From Oscheius dolichura (Eukaryota; Nematoda; Chromadorea; Rhabditida; Rhabditidae), in assembly GCA_932521035.1 (NCBI GenBank), contig OW051494.1, positions 482,001-546,000 on the forward strand: 64,000 nt of DNA. Direction: 5' to 3'. Both the position numbers and the translations under genes were made by a program. The notes beneath the pieces were generated by a model, which saw only the letters and a program-made list of their open reading frames with translations, was not told the DNA's origin and did not search any database. Below are positions 54,937 through 64,000 of the stretch, piece after piece. Numbering within the stretch: position 1 is the stretch's first letter; each line of letters begins with the position of its first letter.

Positions 54937-55479
54937 ATGGCTCGCCAGCTCATCCTCCTCTCCTGCCTGGCTGCTCTCGTCTTCTCGGCTCCCGCTCCCA
55001 AGGACTGTACCTATTTGGTAGGGCATCTTTTAACCTTCTAGACACTTCCAATGCGATTATTTTCCACATATTATACCTTTTTAGGGACCAGTTATTGGTG
55101 GCTGTCCTCTGAATTCGGTTGCCTACGGTAGTGACTGTTATTCCTGTACTTCTTCCACTACTCAACAAGCTTGTGTTCCTCTTGTAAGTCTTAAAAACTA
55201 GTCTCAGTAATTAAAAAACTAGTTAGAAGCCTATTTTAATGGATTACTGTAGAAAAAATCCTCAAATTTGGTAATAATCCATTTTCTGAGGAACAAACGG
55301 CCCGATTGGGTCCTAAATACCTCATAGTTACAGTAATCTACCGTTTTACCCTAGTGGATTATTCAAAGGACTGCCTTTTAATGTATACAGTAATCTTCCA
55401 GGGACCATCTCTCGGAGGTCAGTGCCCTGCCGGAACAGTTATTGACCCAAACAACGATGCCATTTGTATGACATGTTAG
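54937..55479 (+). CDS. Secreted 'GPxIGGxCP' Cys-rich protein 1
   Basis: First exon 54937-55017; then two exons each beginning with GGACC and encoding GPVIGGCPLNS... and GPSLGGQCPAGTV...; about 85 residues in all. Signal peptide MARQLILLSCLAALVFSA. Each repeat unit is one exon with four cysteines or fewer, ending C(x)2C. The first two introns are phase 0, so units can be added or lost as exons. It is one of three paralogues (others at 59227 and 61276). The family is not known to me. Confidence 0.8.
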
Positions 55480-55692
55480 GATTCTGGATACCAAGAGTTA
55501 GCAGTTGATTTCCACGGAATAATCACTATTAATATGCTGTTCTACGTTTTATTTTCTTTAATCGAATGTTAGAAATGTCCAGCTCACAGAACGGATGTAG
55601 ATGTGTTGGGCACTTGACAATAGGAAGTAGGAGTAGGGCCAACGATTGAAAGCGGAACGCTACTCCGTACTTTGAACAGCGTTCGCAATGCA

Positions 55693-55988
55693 TGTCGTAA
55701 ACGGGGAAATAACGCAGAGAGTTTTATTTACGACGAAATAGAGGGGGAAGCAGGTGGAATAGATGATAGTCGGGATGTGGTCTTCTTCCAGCAGAACTAA
55801 CAGATCCAATTCCAAAGATGGTGTCCAACAGATGGAGAACTTGGATCTTCTCTCTTCTTTTATACCACGAATTGCGTCAGCCGCGGTTCTCATCCATTTC
55901 CCCAGACATAAAGTTCTTCGGCTTTCCGGCATTTTATGCGTTTCCTTTCTTCACCAGAGATCCCTCGAAGTACAAGTTTTTAGCGACA
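55693..55988 (-). mobile_element. Solo LTR, copy 2 (complete, 296 bp)
   Basis: Ends TGTCGTAAAC...TTTAGCGACA, flanked by a perfect 5-bp duplication, ATGCA at 55688-55692 and 55989-55993. On the minus strand it contains a TATAAAAG box and, downstream, AATAAAAC, giving a U3-R-U5 order in that direction. Confidence 0.85.
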
Positions 55989-56199
55989 ATGCAATGTGTT
56001 GTCACAGTCGCTACGTGTACTCTAAAGGGAGCAGTATGAGAAAGGAGAACAAACACGGAACCTGGTGGAGAAGCGGTAGCAGTTGCTTCTATTCGTTGGG
56101 ATTGTATATGTCTACGTTGTTTCGGTTGTGAATGGATGTCACTAACTAGGCCCTATCCACCACCCCGTTTAGGATATTGTTAGGGTAAACGGGAAGATA

Positions 56200-57105
56200 A
56201 AAGCCTAAAAATTGTATAATTCGAGAATATGATCACTTCTTACCCTTGAACAGGGTCTATTCCAACTTTACTCCATTTTTATTGAATCTAGTCCAGAAAA
56301 TAATCAATGTTCCAGTAGGAAGAGAAGAATTAGCCGATAAGTATGATCAGCTAAAAAGTTAAGAGATTTCCTGGTTCTGGAAAGAAAGAAGTGAGAGACT
56401 ACCAAGAGACTACTCCCCAAATTAAATTATAACGAAAGGGTAAAAGAATTAAATCTTCAACCTTTATGGTTTAGAAGAGTAATCAAAGATCTCATTATGG
56501 CCCATAAATACATTTATGGAACAAATTCCAGCGAAAACATTTTCCCTTTATTTGACAAGAACTCTAGAAACTTTAAATTGAGATCAAACGGGTTAAAAAT
56601 ACTACCCCCATCACAGGCAGAAATTCATTACAAATATATTAACGCAAGAACATATACACTATGGAATAATCTTCCCCAAGAAATAGTTTTTGATCAAAAT
56701 ATCAATAGTTTTAAAGAAAATATAACCAGATGGTTAAAAAACCATCCTAATCATACGCAATCCTTTCGTATTACATAAAATGATTCGGTGTCTTACTGGA
56801 CACACCCTTCTTCCTGCACTATCCGCGGGAATATGCTATTGAATATGTATATTGTATATAATAGAGGTGGTTAGCATAGCCTTCGGGCTCTTTTTCCTCC
56901 TCGCCTCTGCCCCCAAACAGAAGAAAATAAATGTATGTATGTATGTAAGTGAAAATCTGGAGAGCAAACGAGGGAAAGGGAGAATAGGAGGAGGTTTCAG
57001 CTTCGAATGGCGCCACATCGAACGATTATCGGCCATAAAAAAGGGGAAAAGGACAATAGCTGGGAAAGGGAGGCTCTGCTACACTTCCCAGCACCTTATA
57101 CAATG
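56200..57105. repeat. Dispersed repeat family D, interrupted by a LINE fragment
   Basis: 56200-56365 and 56960-57105 match two consecutive parts of 58330-58660 (GATAAGTATGATCAGC; then GGAGGTTTxxGCTTCGAAT, GACAATAGCTGGGAAAGGGAG). The intervening 56391-56947 is absent from that copy and is the LINE fragment. Confidence 0.65.
56391..56947 (+). mobile_element. 5'-truncated LINE 3' end (reverse-transcriptase C-terminus)
   Basis: An open frame to 56778 encodes KLNYNERVKELNLQPLWFRR, KDLIMAHKYIYG, then INARTYTLWNNLPQEI and a final FKENITRWLKN, the conserved C-terminal tail of CR1/Jockey-type non-LTR reverse transcriptases. A 3' microsatellite tail (ATGTATGTATGTATGTAAG) at about 56930-56947 is typical of such elements. 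The catalytic domain is absent. Confidence 0.75.
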
Positions 57106-57930
57106 GATAAGAGGGGGAAATCACTGGGCAGTGACTGAAATAAGACCGAGGGCAGTGCCCTCTCGGCATTATTACTGACAGTCCCACCAGCAGTGGCAAT
57201 TGTATGACCGGTTGGGCTCTTTGATGGTTGCTGATAGTTAAAGAAACTGTCAGGGACTGGGGAGTTTCGTTCACGAAATTGCCTAATTCCGTTCACGGAT
57301 CCCGAAGCGATAACGCGCCCGCCTTGTTTTTATGCGGAGGATGTAGCTCATTCCATGTGATTTTTGACGCTGATTCTAATGATGTTTTCCATTTTTCATA
57401 AAAATGCTGAATTTGGTCTGTACATATGTGTCTATATACCTCAACTACAGTAACCCGCGCCGGTTCATGACAGTTCCTTTAACAGCTGGCTTTAATATTA
57501 TAAATGGCTCGAATCAATTCTTATAGTGCTCTTTTATTGTAGCAGATATTACATATAACAATCACAAATGGGATGCACGTTAACCCCACAATTGAATCTG
57601 CTAAAGTCAAAAATGTGGGACATAGCGAGCATTGTGGAGTGAGGCGACCACACATTTATTGAATCCTGATCAGAGCTGTGTTGATTGTTTTGGCTGGGGG
57701 TCGTGATTTATCAGGGGCTTGAAGAAAATGATGGAGGGGCGCTGTAGCTTGTAGTTGTGTCGGTGCTAGAGATCGCACCAGTGGTGCAGTAGTTTCCGCT
57801 GGTGCATACTGAGCCTTGAGCTAAAGGAAAGATCATGACGGCCAGAGGGAGAAAATAAGAAATACCTGTATGGACCTATTGTGTGTTGTGACTAACTGGT
57901 TGCTAGTGAGGTAGCCAACCGGGTCCTACA
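57106..57930. other. Gap, no gene seen
   Basis: Short frames only; AAACTGTCAGGGACTGGGG at about 57245 recurs in similar form near 63440. Confidence 0.4.
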
Positions 57931-57939
57931 AGCTACCCA

Positions 57940-57997
57940 TTAGGGTAACTGGATAGATCCGAAGATTGTAGGTTCGAATCCTGCCGTGGTCGCCAAA
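57940..57997 (-). other. tRNA-Arg-like primer-binding site beside an LTR
   Basis: On the plus strand the sequence reads like the 3' part of a tRNA-Arg (GAAGATTGTAGGTTCGAATC..., ending GTGGTCG) followed by CCA, which nuclear tRNA genes do not encode. On the minus strand it directly follows the LTR end (TTTACGACA, TT, then TGGCGACCACGG...). It is therefore best read as the primer-binding site of the LTR element. The similarity runs on past 18 bases into the D-arm, with the anticodon-arm region deleted. Confidence 0.7.
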
Positions 57998-58324
57998 TGT
58001 CGTAAAAGGGAGTATAACTCCGGAAGATTTATTTACGACGAATAATAGAGGGACAAACAAGTGGAATAGAGGGGGAAGCAGATGGTATAGAAGGGGGTCC
58101 AACAGATGATGTAGAAGTGGGTCCAACAGAATGGAAGGGGATCCAACAGAGAATGGAAGGGGATCCAACAGAGCCTGGACTTGGATCTTCTCTCTCCTTT
58201 TATATCATGAATTGCGTCAGCCAGTTCTCATCCATTTCCACAGGCATAAAGTTCTTCGGCTTTCCGGTATTTTATGCTTTTCTTTCTTTACCATAGATCC
58301 CTACAATTCGCGTTTTTAGCGACA
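57998..58324 (-). mobile_element. LTR, copy 3, with adjacent primer-binding site
   Basis: 327 bases, TGTCGTAAAAGG...TTTTTAGCGACA. Minus-strand TATAAAAGG and AATAAA motifs set the orientation. The primer-binding site at its minus-strand 3' side shows that this was the left LTR of a minus-oriented element whose internal domain is gone. Confidence 0.8.
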
Positions 58325-58670
58325 GATGGCAGCCTAAAAATACTGTACAATTTGAGAATTTGATCAATTCTCACCGGTTCTATCCCAACTTTATTCCATT
58401 TTGATTGAATCTATTCCAGAAAATAATCAGTGTTCCAGTAGAAAGGGAAGAATTGAGCCGATAAGTATGATCAGCTGAAAATTAAGAAAATTTTTGCTTT
58501 CTAAGATAAAAAAAGGAGAGAAAACGAGCGAAGAAGAGAATGGGAGGAGGTTTGGCTTCGAATCGCGCCACTTCGAGCGATTATCGACCATAAAACGAAG
58601 AAAAAAGGACAATAGCTGGGAAAGGGAGGGCCTGCTACACTATCCAGCACATTATTCGTTTGAAGAAAAG
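58325..58670. repeat. Dispersed repeat family D, uninterrupted copy
   Basis: It matches 56200-56365 plus 56960-57105 and, more weakly, 53850-54010. No coding capacity is recognised. Confidence 0.6.
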
Positions 58671-58729
58671 AGAAATTAGGAGAAAACTGGAGGGAATTAT
58701 CGCCTAACCCTGGAAAATAGGCTCGGCCC

Positions 58730-58868
58730 TCGATAGTCCGGTCCCCTGCATCCGGAAAGTCTCGGCAGGGCAAAAATACGAAGACAACACAGTTTTGTAA
58801 CTGTTTTGTATAAAGATTATCCTCCTGCCGAGACGTTACGCGTGCAGGTGATCGGATTATCGTATACC
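58730..58868. mobile_element. MITE family C, copy 2
   Basis: GGAAAGTCTCGGCAGGGC at left and CCTGCCGAGACGTTACGCG at right, with a core containing ACAGTTTTGTAACTG. The same family as the insert in receptor 4 (37.7 kb). Confidence 0.65.
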
Positions 58869-59132
58869 AAGCCGGAAAATCCCTTCATTGGAATGGTGAA
58901 GAGCTCCTGGCCGAATAAACTAGGTCTCCAAACGGTTTATGAGCCTTTTTGTGCAGAATTCGGATTAAATTCTGCAAGATTGTGATCACAAATCATCCAT
59001 GCTGTTCAAAAGTTTGTCCTTTCGAAATCCAAATCAATGTTCCATTTCAAAGGGGAACAATACTCCGCCCGCTATTTTATTTGTTCAGTTGTACTAAATA
59101 ATAGGAAACTATGGGGGAGCCATTCATTTTGC

Positions 59133-59226
59133 GATTTGTTCAGGTTTTTCTTGTTTGATATGGCCTCTGACATGGTTCCCTATTCCCCTATAAAATCCCC
59201 CAACCGGGAGGGAAAAGTATTCCGAA
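59133..59226 (+). promoter_or_regulatory. Shared promoter block of the GPxIGGxCP family
   Basis: TTTGTTCAGGTTTTTCTTG, then CCTCTGACATGG and CTATAAAATCC lie within 100 bases of the start. Matching TTTGTTCAGG...TTTTC and CTCTGACACG motifs lie at about 54846-54890 and TTTGTTCAGGCGTTTTC...CTATAAAAGACC at about 61190-61248 ahead of the two paralogues. Confidence 0.55.
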
Positions 59227-59897
59227 ATGGCTCGCCAACTCATCCTCCTCTCCTGCCTGGCTGCTCTCGTCTTCTCCGCCCAGAATTGTTATCCTTCTGT
59301 AAGATATTTTAACCCCCTTTTCCCTATTAAAGGACTGTTTTCTATATACTGTTCGTTTAGGGACCAGCAATTGGAAACAGATGCCCCAATACCGACTACA
59401 AACTCATCGCTGGCTCTTGCTACAACTGCATTACTGGAGATTTGAAGAACTGCGTTAGCGTGGTAAGATTTCATTCAAGCTAACTACAATAGGGCAGTAC
59501 ACCAGGTCCGGGTCAGTAAGGCGCATTTTCGGGAGAAGCGCGCCACCTTTGCGCTTCTTCGGTGCAATATCCCCCAATATACCAATTACAGTATGCCAAA
59601 GATTATAGACCTATTGCACTGAAAAAGCGCAAAAACGGCACACTTCCCCGAAAATGCGCCTTACTGGCCCGGACCTGGTTTACCGCCCTAGGCTACAGTA
59701 CTTCTTGAACTGAGCGGTCACTAGGCCCCGAAACGACGGAAAAAAGAGCAGAGAGCCTCCTGTATATAGTAATCTTCCAGGGACCAGCAATTGGAGGGAT
59801 CTGCCCATCTTACGACATGGTTATCCAATTCGGCCTTGGCAAATCCATTGACCCCAACAACGTCGGCATCTGTGCCAAGTGCCCGGCTTCTGGATGA
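59227..59897 (+). CDS. Secreted 'GPxIGGxCP' Cys-rich protein 2
   Basis: Three exons: signal peptide MARQLILLSCLAALVFSA plus QNCYPS, then GPAIGNRCPNTDYKL...CYNCIT...CVSV, then GPAIGGICPSYDMVIQFG...GICAKCPASG. It is about 96 residues. The second intron carries a complete MITE A. The first exon is almost identical at DNA level to that of paralogue 1. Confidence 0.8.
59492..59689. mobile_element. MITE family A, copy 16 (complete)
   Basis: GGGCAGTACACCAGGTCCGG to ACCTGGTTTACCGCCC, flanked on both sides by TA, in an intron of the Cys-rich gene. One of the best-preserved copies. Confidence 0.9.
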
Positions 59898-60347
59898 GTG
59901 GCGTACAGCTAACCCAAGTTTCCATCAAAATAGAGGATGTGAATAAATATTGAACGTTCATGTGGAAAAGATGGAAAGTTACAAGTCCCCTCTTACAGCG
60001 GTGCCTAGCTTTTATCCTATTTATAAACTAGACAGGTCTCTTTTTGGGGCACGGCTATCCCCGTGGAATTATCGGTTTCGTCTTCAGAAACATACTACTT
60101 GTCCGAATAAAGTTGCTTTTCCTCTCTGCTAGAATGCCAAGTTTTGAAATGATCGATAGAGACAAGAAGAAGAGAACAAGACCGAGGTAAATCTAAAAGA
60201 ACAAACAGAAACAACAAAGAGAACTGGGACGACTTAGATTTATTCACAAAAACCAAGATGCATCACACTATATCAGAAATCTCCATTTGAAGTGGGCGGC
60301 AGTTTGGAATTGTATCCTTGTTTGATCTTCTTTCTATTCCATACATC

Positions 60348-60731
60348 CTATTTAGCCGGATCGGGGCTCACACTTTCCTTGCTCGCCATTCGTTCCTTGC
60401 TCGCAGGATCCTTGCTTCTCTTCGGCGTCTTCTTCTCATTTGACTTCTTGCTCGGGATTGATTCGTTACTCGTCGATTCCCTGCTCCCATTTGATTCCTT
60501 GCTCGTAGATTCCTTGCTGCCCTTCGACATCTTCTTCCTATTCTTCGTATTCTTCCTTCCCATCTCGTCCCCGTGGACGACTTCATCTCGAATGGCTTTC
60601 TCCTCCATCAGCTTCCCAGCTATCCCTTCTTTCACAAGACGAAGATTACACTGCCGACGACAGCAGCAAGAAAAAACGAGGTACCGGGAGAAGGTACCGG
60701 GAGAGGAAGCAGTATTTCCAATAAAAAACAA
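60348..60731 (-). CDS. Hypothetical Lys/Ser-rich protein
   Basis: An open frame of 127 codons begins MFFIGNTASSPGTFSRY; its second half is repeats of SKES, SRES and SNES units (KSMKGSKESTSKES-like) ending VSPDPAK. Another frame upstream (MDCFLLEILLPLPVPSPG ... FFLAAVVGSVIFVL) looks membrane-like and might be the true N-terminus by splicing. No family is recognised; low-complexity bias may create the frame by chance. Confidence 0.3.
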   Translation of the reverse strand: MFFIGNTASSPGTFSRYLVFSCCCRRQCNLRLVKEGIAGKLMEEKAIRDEVVHGDEMGRKNTKNRKKMSKGSKESTSKESNGSRESTSNESIPSKKSNEKKTPKRSKDPASKERMASKESVSPDPAK

Positions 60732-61275
60732 TCCATTTCTTCGATAAATTTTGTGTTTTGAGGGGGAGTAGAAGCGGGGCTGAATAAACTGAGCGTAGAA
60801 ATGAAACCACTGATCTACTGCTTTGGTTTAGACACATATTGGAACAATTATCGGCGGAAGAAGTGTCAAAAAGGGCCTAAAGCATAAAACACGAAGAAAT
60901 TGTACCCCAATGTGGTCCTAATTGGATCGTTGTTCCGAATTGGCCCACGTTCCAAGCCTCTTCATGTTTCTACCGTAATTAAAGAAGGAAATTAATAGAA
61001 AATTTTAAGATCTACGGTTTAAAAGAAGCTCCATTGTTTTCTGGCCATCCATAAGTTTCCCAATGGCCAAAAAATCCGAGAATGGCAGGGCCTTGTCCCA
61101 TTTGTGAAGTGGTGCGCATCGCACCACCAGATTTGTTCAGTTGTCCGAGAAAAACGGGGACCAAATGGAACTTGCCATGCCCGTGGGGGATTTGTTCAGG
61201 CGTTTTCTGGTGAACAATGATACCTCTTTCTTCCTATAAAAGACCGGCCAGCTGCCAGAAGAGGATGTTTTTGAA

Positions 61276-61876
61276 ATGGCTCGTCAATTCGTCCTCTTCT
61301 CCTGCTTGGCAGCTCTTGTCTTCTCGGCCACCCAGGACTGCACCCCCTATGTAGGCCTTTTTTAAAGGACTGTTTCGTAATGTTCTTCGTTTAGGGACCA
61401 TCAATCGGAGGAAAGTGTCCCTCCGCCTCGATGACAATCCAATACGGCCTCGGAAAAGCCATTGACCCCTACAACGTGGGAATTTGTGTGGATTGCTCAG
61501 CTCCTACCGCTACTTCTTCCGTTCCCAAGGGCTGTACCCCTGTCGTAAGTTCCCCAAAAGGATCCCAACGCGATTTTGTTTATTTATTACGCCTCAAAGC
61601 GGCCGTTTGTTGCCTCTGTATGGACAGGCCACTCTTTTGTTTATATTGGAAACAATCGCCCGCTGAAAAAGATCAGTGCCAAATTGTTCTCACGTGCCGC
61701 GTAAACAGCTCTTGAATTTTAAGATTAATTGTCTTTAAACGACTGTTTCCCATGTACAGTATCTCGTTTAGGGCCCGGCTATCGGAGGCAACTGCCCCTC
61801 TCCCACAATGAAGATCCAACACGGCCTCGGCCAAGCTGTCGACCCCTTCAACACGGGAATTTGCATTCAGTGCTAA
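61276..61876 (+). CDS. Secreted 'GPxIGGxCP' Cys-rich protein 3
   Basis: Three exons: MARQFVLFSCLAALVFSA plus TQDCTPY; GPSIGGKCPSASMTIQYGLG...GICVDCSAP...GCTPV; GPAIGGNCPSPTMKIQHGLG...GICIQC. It is about 108 residues. Units 2 and 3 are similar to each other and to unit 3 of paralogue 2 (IQFGLGKSIDPNNVGIC), so unit exons have duplicated. AATAAA-like ATAAATACGG follows at about 61900. Confidence 0.8.
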
Positions 61877-61879
61877 AGA

Positions 61880-62855
61880 AATCAGGATAATAATGAGAAT
61901 AAATACGGTTCATTTTAAAAATACTAGTACAATAAGAGGAAATTTTCCGAGAAGAAAAGACTAAAGAAGGAATAAAACGTGTGTTTTCAGTAATCGGGAA
62001 AAGGGGACCGTAATACAGAGAGGAATCCTCGTTAATTGGTGTTACTCGCCAGATCAGGTACTATTTATGAGAAAGGAAGGAATTCTGGAAAGATTTGCCT
62101 TTCTGGCCAGTAGCGCAAAAACAGAAATCAGGCCCTTGGCTGTTACTTCCATTTTTTTCGTGAAATTATGTCGAAGAAAGTACTAAAAAGGGGTTTGTTT
62201 GCATTCTGAATGGGATAGAACGGGGCAGGCTGGAAGTGGTAGACATACATTAGTTCCACGGCCAAAATTTGTCCATTTTTATACTGTCCTACAAATAAGT
62301 GGGTGTTTGTTTGCCTGTGTACTTGTTTTTCTAAAAATTTCCTGGGGCAAAAGTTGTCTTGGGTCATTTCCAAGCAACTAATGTCACGCACCCCGTGAAT
62401 GAATTGAGTGAAAAAGGTTCAATCAGCTTGATACGATGAAAAGTGCTCAACCCTGGTGAAAACAGCACAAATAACAGTAAAATAAGAAAAAAACGTGTGA
62501 CAATATACCGAAAAGTGTGACATTATACCACGCCCCCCTACTAAAAATAGTTGAAAAAGTAAAAATCCGGTCTCTAGTTATCACATATGTTTTAATTAAA
62601 CTGAAATTTGGTGCAACGCTTAAATTTTGACCCAACATTTACAACCCAGTACTTCTCTGTAGAGGCTGCACCCTACAATAATACAAAATCAGTTGAAGAA
62701 GGAATTATGTGTATGATGAGTCCGGAAATGGTAGCCAAATATAATTTGTAAACAATTCTCCTTGTTTTATATTCATTTATTATTTTGTAGGATTTGCTTT
62801 ACAAATTATTTGGCAGGAAATAAAGGTAGTTGAAAATATTACGAGACAAAACTAA
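61880..62855. other. Gap, no gene seen
   Basis: AT-rich; several short frames without support. Confidence 0.4.
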
Positions 62856-62857
62856 TT

Positions 62858-63131
62858 TTATGCCATACAATAAAAAGCAGCAACATTTTGACTTCCAACC
62901 TGTAGCCGTTGTGAGGTCGGATTACATGTCAATTGGGTAGGGTCAACTTCAATACACGTTTCATCCATAAGCGTATATCCATATTCCAAGCATCCTGCTA
63001 GAGAAAGGGCACATAAATCGTCATATTCGAGCACTATATCAGGCGTCTTGATTGGATTGAACGTACAGTCTGGGCCTCTCGAATCTTCACTAGGGGGAGC
63101 TATACATCGGATGCAGGGGGCTAAAATGAAA
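62858..63131 (-). CDS. C6-like Cys-rich exon of a secreted gene (partial)
   Basis: After a CATTTTAG acceptor, the exon encodes PCIRCIAPPSEDSRGPDC, DLCALSLAGCLEYGY, DETCIEVD, LTCNPTSQRLQVG and a terminal FYCMA before the stop. Cysteine order and the final lone Cys match the gene at 29.3 kb, which supports a shared C6-like domain. A hydrophobic stretch upstream (VFSLLFVVFLYR, about 63340) could be the signal peptide, but the joining exon is not clear. Confidence 0.45.
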
Positions 63132-63389
63132 TCATCTAATACTTCTAACTTTCTTAACATTCAATAGTCTATTCCTAGCGAATATTTTACTGTCCGAAGA
63201 AATAAGCAGGCCCCTCGGCTTCTCTTTCGAGAGATATTAGTCAAGGGCATTTCCCCAAGAATTTCCGGCTTTTCGTTATCTAGAAAACAATAGAAAGCTT
63301 CCGAACTCTTTAAAAGAGACACACTCTCGTTTTTTCGATAGAGAAAGACAACAAAAAGCAAAGAGAAGACACGCCTGCGAGCTAACAAT

Positions 63390-64000
63390 TGTAAGGCTAA
63401 TGCCTCGTTTTGCGGCTTCTAAAAAGGTTTGCTTTAGTTAAAGGGACTGTCAGGGACCTCTGCGGGTTACTGTAGTGCATGCAAATGGCCAAAATGACAA
63501 ATAGTGAAATTAGGACTTTTGCAAAAAATTAAGTAGGGATACAAGAGGAGGAAACGTGAAAAATGGTAAGGAATATTGGCAGAGGGCGCGTTTCAACTGC
63601 CGTCAGATTCACCTGAAGGAAAACAAGACGTTTGGGAAGGTTTCTTACCATATCTCCTATTTCCGTCTTCCGACTAACGGTGATCATCGATCTGCGGTGT
63701 TTTGCGCCCGTCCTTAATGAACTGAAACGGGAATTTGACTGACAAGAAGTGAGTTGGATAAGGAAGCTCCAAAGCCTGGTTATGTCATAATAATGAATTT
63801 ATTCCACACAAATAAAAGAGTCAGCAATAAATCCATCCTATGAAATTTCTTGGTTACTGGATCACAAGCACTCGTTTCATTTTTCCAGTTCAAGACGGGT
63901 CGGCAGAGATTATCCTTTGTCAACATTATGACAGGGAGTGTCCCGACCGCCAGACTGACTTCCCTAGTTTAGTAGTTTTGAGGAGGACGCTCCGATTTAC
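63390..64000. other. Window end, no supported gene
   Basis: No frame with convincing splice sites. AATAAA motifs at about 63809 and 63826 (plus) hint at a 3' end of something I cannot read. Confidence 0.3.

Noticed and set aside
57940..57997. Ordinary tRNA-Arg gene
   Set aside because: The anticodon arm is missing and CCA is encoded; it abuts an LTR, so a primer-binding site explains it better.

Overview
The window is nuclear DNA of a nematode. Protein genes are broken by many short introns (mostly about 30 to 60 bases, ending TTTTCAG or TTTTTAG). Some start codons follow a TTTCAG directly, as at trans-splice sites. The gene families are also nematode-typical: 7TM chemoreceptors, ShKT-domain secreted proteins, an F-box gene, a receptor L-domain protein, Ly6/ET-module and C6-like secreted proteins, PP1-like phosphatases and a Tc1 transposon. 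The genus cannot be settled from sequence alone. Nothing looks bacterial.

Layout. 1-7.7 kb: small secreted genes (acidic peptide, Gly-rich peptide, ShKT protein, Cys-rich peptide, Ly6/ET protein) and one small coiled-coil gene. 8.2-10.5 kb: a BTB-BACK-Kelch gene (minus). 11.1-17.1 kb: a Golgi-type alpha-mannosidase (GH38, minus) with suspected lesions in its 3' half and a tRNA-like element in an intron. 17.4-19.2 kb: a solo LTR and an apparently intact Tc1 transposon. 20.0-21.1 kb: a GIY-YIG nuclease gene. 23.1-26.1 kb: an F-box gene and a divergent paralogue of its C-terminal module. 26.3-28.5 kb: three small charged coiled-coil genes. 29.3-31.1 kb: a damaged C6-like gene and an intronless PP1. 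31.7-38.8 kb and 43.6-45.0 kb: five 7TM receptor genes plus one pseudogene, with a three-ShKT gene and a receptor L-domain membrane protein between them. 45.5-53.2 kb: a CS-alpha-beta defensin candidate, a TAZ-finger miniprotein, and ShKT and CC-domain secreted genes. 53.6-62 kb: a repeat-rich tract (LTRs, LINE 3' end, dispersed repeats) holding three paralogues of a secreted Cys-rich 'GPxIGGxCP' family. 62.9 kb: a C6-like exon.

The main theme is an environment-facing secretome and chemoreceptor set remodelled by transposons. One MITE family (TA target, about 190 bp, near-palindromic) occurs at least fifteen times, mostly in introns. One MITE arm appears to have supplied a splice acceptor and nine codons to a chemoreceptor exon. 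I joined exons by hand from splice consensus and reading-frame phase. Where the phases close exactly I say so; where they do not, I report the break.
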